Shown here in pieces: positions 12,924 through 15,051 of a DNA stretch of 15,051 nucleotides. Each line of letters begins with the position of its first letter. Position 1 is the first letter of the stretch. The stretch lies in NCBI GenBank assembly GCA_027623845.1, contig JAQBUJ010000014.1:1-15051 (forward strand), given 5' to 3'. The position numbers were made by a program, and so were the translations under genes. The notes under the pieces were generated by a model. The model worked only from the letters and a program-made list of their open reading frames with translations. It did not search any database and was not told the origin of the DNA. This DNA comes from Pseudomonadota bacterium (lineage in GTDB: Bacteria > Pseudomonadota > Alphaproteobacteria > Thalassobaculales > Thalassobaculaceae).

Positions 12924-14234
12924 TCACGAGACGTAGACGGAGACCCGGTGCATGGAATTATTGAGATAGCCTTTTGGATTCCACGCGATGCCAAATGGCT
13001 GCGCGCGGCCTTGCGTATCCGTCGCCCGAGCCCAGACTTCGTAATAGCCGGCCATCGGGAAGCTGACCTCGGCGCCGAAGCGCTGCCAGGCGTAAGGGTT
13101 CGCTGGCGAGGCGAGGTCGGTCTGGATCCAGGTGGCCCCGAAATCGATCGAGAGATCAACCCGCGCGACGGCGTCGTCGCCGGCCCAGGCGTGACCGGCG
13201 ACCTTCAGGCTTCGGCCGGTGATCTTGGTTCGGGTTTCCGGCGTGGTGATCAGCGACTTGACCGGCATTGCCTGAATGATTTCGAAATCACTCTTTGGAA
13301 CCTTCTGCCCCGCCTCGACCGGATAGCCCGGCACCCGGTAGGCCTTGCCGGTCATCTTCGGGCCATCGTGAACCTGATCGCGCAACCAGACCCGTTTCAA
13401 CCATTTCTGCGAGCAAGAGCCCGGCCAACCGGGGACAACGAGGCGCAGCGGCGCACCGTTCATCGGATGCAGGTCGGCGCCATTCATCCCGAAGGCAATC
13501 AGGTTGTGCGGGTTCATCGCCTTGTCGATTGGAACGCCGCGCGAGATCGCCAGCTTGCCCTCCTTGCCGGACAGGTGGCTGTCAGCGCCGACATGGGCGG
13601 TGTAGACCACATTGTCCTTAACGCCTGCGGCTTGCAGAACATCGCGTAGACGCACGCCGGTCCATTCGGAGCAAGCGACCGCGCCAAGCGTCCACTGGTT
13701 GCCTTTGGCCGGTGGATCGAAGGCCGCGCGGCCATTGCCGCCACACTCGATGACCAGACGTTCCGTCACGACTTCGAACTTGGACTTCAAGTCGGCGATC
13801 GACAGTTCCATTGGCTTGCCGACCAACCCGTCGATCGTCAAGGACCAACCGTCGGCGGATGTGTTTTCCGGAGGAATGCCATTATTTCGAACAAAATGGC
13901 GCGACGTCGGCGTCACGTCGTCGTTCAGCAGGTGTGGCGGCGTCTCGGCGTTCACCGGACGATCATTCAGAACCGACAACCCGTCCTTACCATCGATCTC
14001 CATGGCCGACTGCGCCAAAGCTTCCGGTATGAAGCCGGACGGCATGTTGCGGTGAAACGGAATAGCGGTGCCGATCAAGGCGCCCATGGTCGCAAGTCCC
14101 GCGCCCTTCAGGAAACCGCGCCGGTTGCCGCCGGTCTTACGGCCGAAAATTTCCAGATCCGCCTGTTCCGGATTATCCTCATACCGCTGCATGAGATCTG
14201 CCGGAACCTTGGCGTGTTGGTCTTGATTCTCCAT
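12924..14234 (-). CDS. Tat-exported molybdopterin sulfite dehydrogenase (SorA/SorT/SoxC-like)
   Basis: The 436-aa product belongs to the sulfite oxidase family, which oxidises sulfite to sulfate at a molybdenum cofactor. A twin-arginine signal NRRGFLKGAG lies at residues 37-46, after an unusually long N-terminus, with a likely cut after ALAQ near 74. VIECGGNGRAAF holds Cys164, the expected Mo ligand. GNQWTLGAVACSEWTGVRLRD and NGAPLRLVVPGWPGSCSQKW are cofactor-domain motifs. The last 130 residues (VAGHAWAGDDAVARVDLSID, AGYYEVWARATD) are the Mo-co dimerisation domain. No haem domain is fused; the adjacent cytochrome gene replaces it. ATG 14234 has GGAGG at 14243-14247, 8 nt ahead; ten upstream in-frame codons are probably not translated. 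A candidate ECF promoter lies at 14325-14350. Confidence 0.9.
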   Translation of the reverse strand: MENQDQHAKVPADLMQRYEDNPEQADLEIFGRKTGGNRRGFLKGAGLATMGALIGTAIPFHRNMPSGFIPEALAQSAMEIDGKDGLSVLNDRPVNAETPPHLLNDDVTPTSRHFVRNNGIPPENTSADGWSLTIDGLVGKPMELSIADLKSKFEVVTERLVIECGGNGRAAFDPPAKGNQWTLGAVACSEWTGVRLRDVLQAAGVKDNVVYTAHVGADSHLSGKEGKLAISRGVPIDKAMNPHNLIAFGMNGADLHPMNGAPLRLVVPGWPGSCSQKWLKRVWLRDQVHDGPKMTGKAYRVPGYPVEAGQKVPKSDFEIIQAMPVKSLITTPETRTKITGRSLKVAGHAWAGDDAVARVDLSIDFGATWIQTDLASPANPYAWQRFGAEVSFPMAGYYEVWARATDTQGRAQPFGIAWNPKGYLNNSMHRVSVYVS

Positions 14235-14252
14235 CTTCGCTTCCTCCCCAAT

Positions 14253-14266
14253 CGGTGCACGCACCG
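14253..14266. promoter_or_regulatory. CGGTGC-AC-GCACCG dyad in the sulfite dehydrogenase leader
   Basis: CGGTGC (14253-14258) is inverted at 14261-14266, 20 nt upstream of the dehydrogenase ATG. The symmetry suggests a regulator site or a leader hairpin (5-bp stem with CACG loop). On the plus strand it is followed by TCG and six T, but no plus-strand gene precedes it. Confidence 0.35.
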
Positions 14267-14324
14267 TCGTTTTTTCCGCAGCAGCGCCATCACCGAATGA
14301 CGGCTCGCTCCGTTGAGAAGAGGA

Positions 14325-14350
14325 AACGTTCGCAGCGGTGGTTTTATTCC
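14325..14350 (-). promoter_or_regulatory. Candidate ECF-sigma promoter GGAATA-N16-CGTT
   Basis: On the minus strand GGAATA (14350-14345, continuing as GGAATAAA) is followed after exactly 16 nt by CGTT (14328-14325). This fits the GGAA-type -35 and CGTT-type -10 of many alphaproteobacterial ECF sigma factors. It begins 17 nt after the anti-sigma stop and drives towards the sulfite dehydrogenase gene 91 nt away. Confidence 0.6.
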
Positions 14351-14366
14351 ATAAAAAATTCGAAAA

Positions 14367-15051
14367 TCAGCTTAGGGCACAGGGCGGGCTCGTCGCGCGT
14401 GAGCGGGCGATCGCCATGCGCGCATCCTTGTCAATCGGCGCGTGCCGCAGACTGCCGGTGTGCACCCCCTTGGCGATCAATTGAAACCGCGTTTGATCCA
14501 TGCCTTCGGCCATGAGCGCATAGGACAACCCACCGACGACCCAGCGCGCCAGCAGCAGACGCCCCAAAGCCCCAAGATCGAGAGCGTCTGGGGCTTCGCC
14601 AGCTGGTTCGCCGACATGGACTTGCACCATCAAGGTAACCCGGCACCCACGGGTGCCCAGAAATCCCGCCACAAGCAGCGGATCGCCGGAATCCCGCCAC
14701 ATCTCGAGATGGGTCAGTCGCAGCTTCGCCGACGACAAGTCAGGAAAATAGGCCTTGGCCAGCGCCTCGGGCGCGAGCGCCAAGACTTGATGGACCGGCG
14801 GCATTGAACCATTCGTCTTTTCGGCCCACGAGGCATGCGCCGCCCTGGCGAACGTCGCGTCGTCCTTGCCGCCCAGGCCGCCGGCGAAATGACCCCACCC
14901 GACAACCGCGGAAACCAGCAAAGCCGCCAAGCACGCCGCCACCTTGAGCAGGCTCCAGCGACGCGGCGGCGGCAAGCTGATTGTGTTGGGTTCCGCCGCC
15001 TCGGCGGTCACTGATTTCAGTTTAACCAACAAAGCCAATTGCCGGGCGATC
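14367..15051 (-). CDS. Anti-sigma factor family membrane protein (5' end beyond window)
   Basis: The frame stays open to the right edge, reading IARQLALLVKLKSV before a linker, so the gene is probably cut by the window; a TTG at 15038 is not a convincing start. The 227 visible residues show the end of an N-terminal cytoplasmic domain ('ARQLALL', as in zinc-finger-type anti-sigma domains), one membrane helix WSLLKVAACLAALLVSAVVGW, and a periplasmic C-terminal domain with GFLGTRGCRVTLMVQV and ARWVVGGLSYALMAEGMDQTRF, typical of ECF anti-sigma factors. Such proteins hold an ECF sigma factor at the membrane until a signal releases it. The cognate sigma gene is probably just outside the window. It precedes an ECF-type promoter and the sulfite dehydrogenase gene. 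Confidence 0.78.
   Translation of the reverse strand, partial: IARQLALLVKLKSVTAEAAEPNTISLPPPRRWSLLKVAACLAALLVSAVVGWGHFAGGLGGKDDATFARAAHASWAEKTNGSMPPVHQVLALAPEALAKAYFPDLSSAKLRLTHLEMWRDSGDPLLVAGFLGTRGCRVTLMVQVHVGEPAGEAPDALDLGALGRLLLARWVVGGLSYALMAEGMDQTRFQLIAKGVHTGSLRHAPIDKDARMAIARSRATSPPCALS

Noticed and set aside
12912..13649. 245-codon plus-strand frame opposite the sulfite dehydrogenase gene
   Set aside because: Antisense shadow; the minus-strand gene has clear Tat, cofactor and dimerisation motifs.
14235..14264. Ten upstream in-frame codons before the sulfite dehydrogenase start
   Set aside because: GGAGG at 14243-14247 lies inside them and is ideally spaced for ATG 14234.
14253..14276. 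Intrinsic terminator on the plus strand (hairpin plus T run)
   Set aside because: No plus-strand transcript is expected to arrive here and the stem is only 5 bp; kept as a possible regulatory dyad.

Overview
The window looks like chromosomal DNA of a high-GC alphaproteobacterium, probably in or near the Rhodospirillales. That placement rests on gene content and order (murA, DUF2948, hisG, hisD, UPF0262, protein-tyrosine phosphatase, infA, maf, RNase E/G, yacG), which I recall as a conserved alphaproteobacterial housekeeping block. No database search was possible, so every family call is made from motifs, length and context.

Layout. Positions 1-350 are non-coding flank with short repeats and hairpins, next to the 3' end of a minus-strand tRNA-Thr(GGT) at 351-425. 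A 13-bp inverted repeat lies just upstream of the tRNA. From 610 to 9658 every gene is on the plus strand: a 58-codon gene, murA, DUF2948, hisG, hisD, UPF0262, a low-molecular-weight phosphatase, a phytanoyl-CoA-dioxygenase-like gene, infA, maf, RNase E/G and yacG. Many of these overlap or nearly touch (TGATG, ATGA, an 11-nt overlap with a TTG start, an 8-nt overlap), so translation is probably coupled. The dioxygenase gene has 110-nt and 103-nt gaps on its two sides and looks like an insertion into the block. yacG converges on a minus-strand PuuE-like deacetylase gene; the two stop codons lie in opposite arms of one hairpin.

Positions 10579-11100 hold 522 nt of hairpin-rich DNA with no gene I can support. 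Next comes a small plus-strand gene carrying a ParB/Srx-like 'DGNHRFAA' motif. Its stop codon lies in an 18-bp, three-copy tandem repeat.

The right third is on the minus strand. In transcription order it has a membrane-anchored anti-sigma factor (5' end cut by the window edge), a candidate ECF-sigma promoter (GGAATA-N16-CGTT), a Tat-exported molybdopterin sulfite dehydrogenase, a small exported cytochrome c, an exported DUF302 protein and a lipocalin-like protein. The likely logic is that an ECF sigma factor, probably encoded just beyond the right edge, is held by the anti-sigma factor and drives periplasmic sulfite oxidation, with the small cytochrome taking the electrons. This resembles the RpoE4/sulfite system of Sinorhizobium meliloti as I remember it. 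The most novel points are this module with its DUF302 and lipocalin neighbours, a 25-bp tandem duplication over the yacG start, and the tandem in-frame stop codons after the ParB-like gene.
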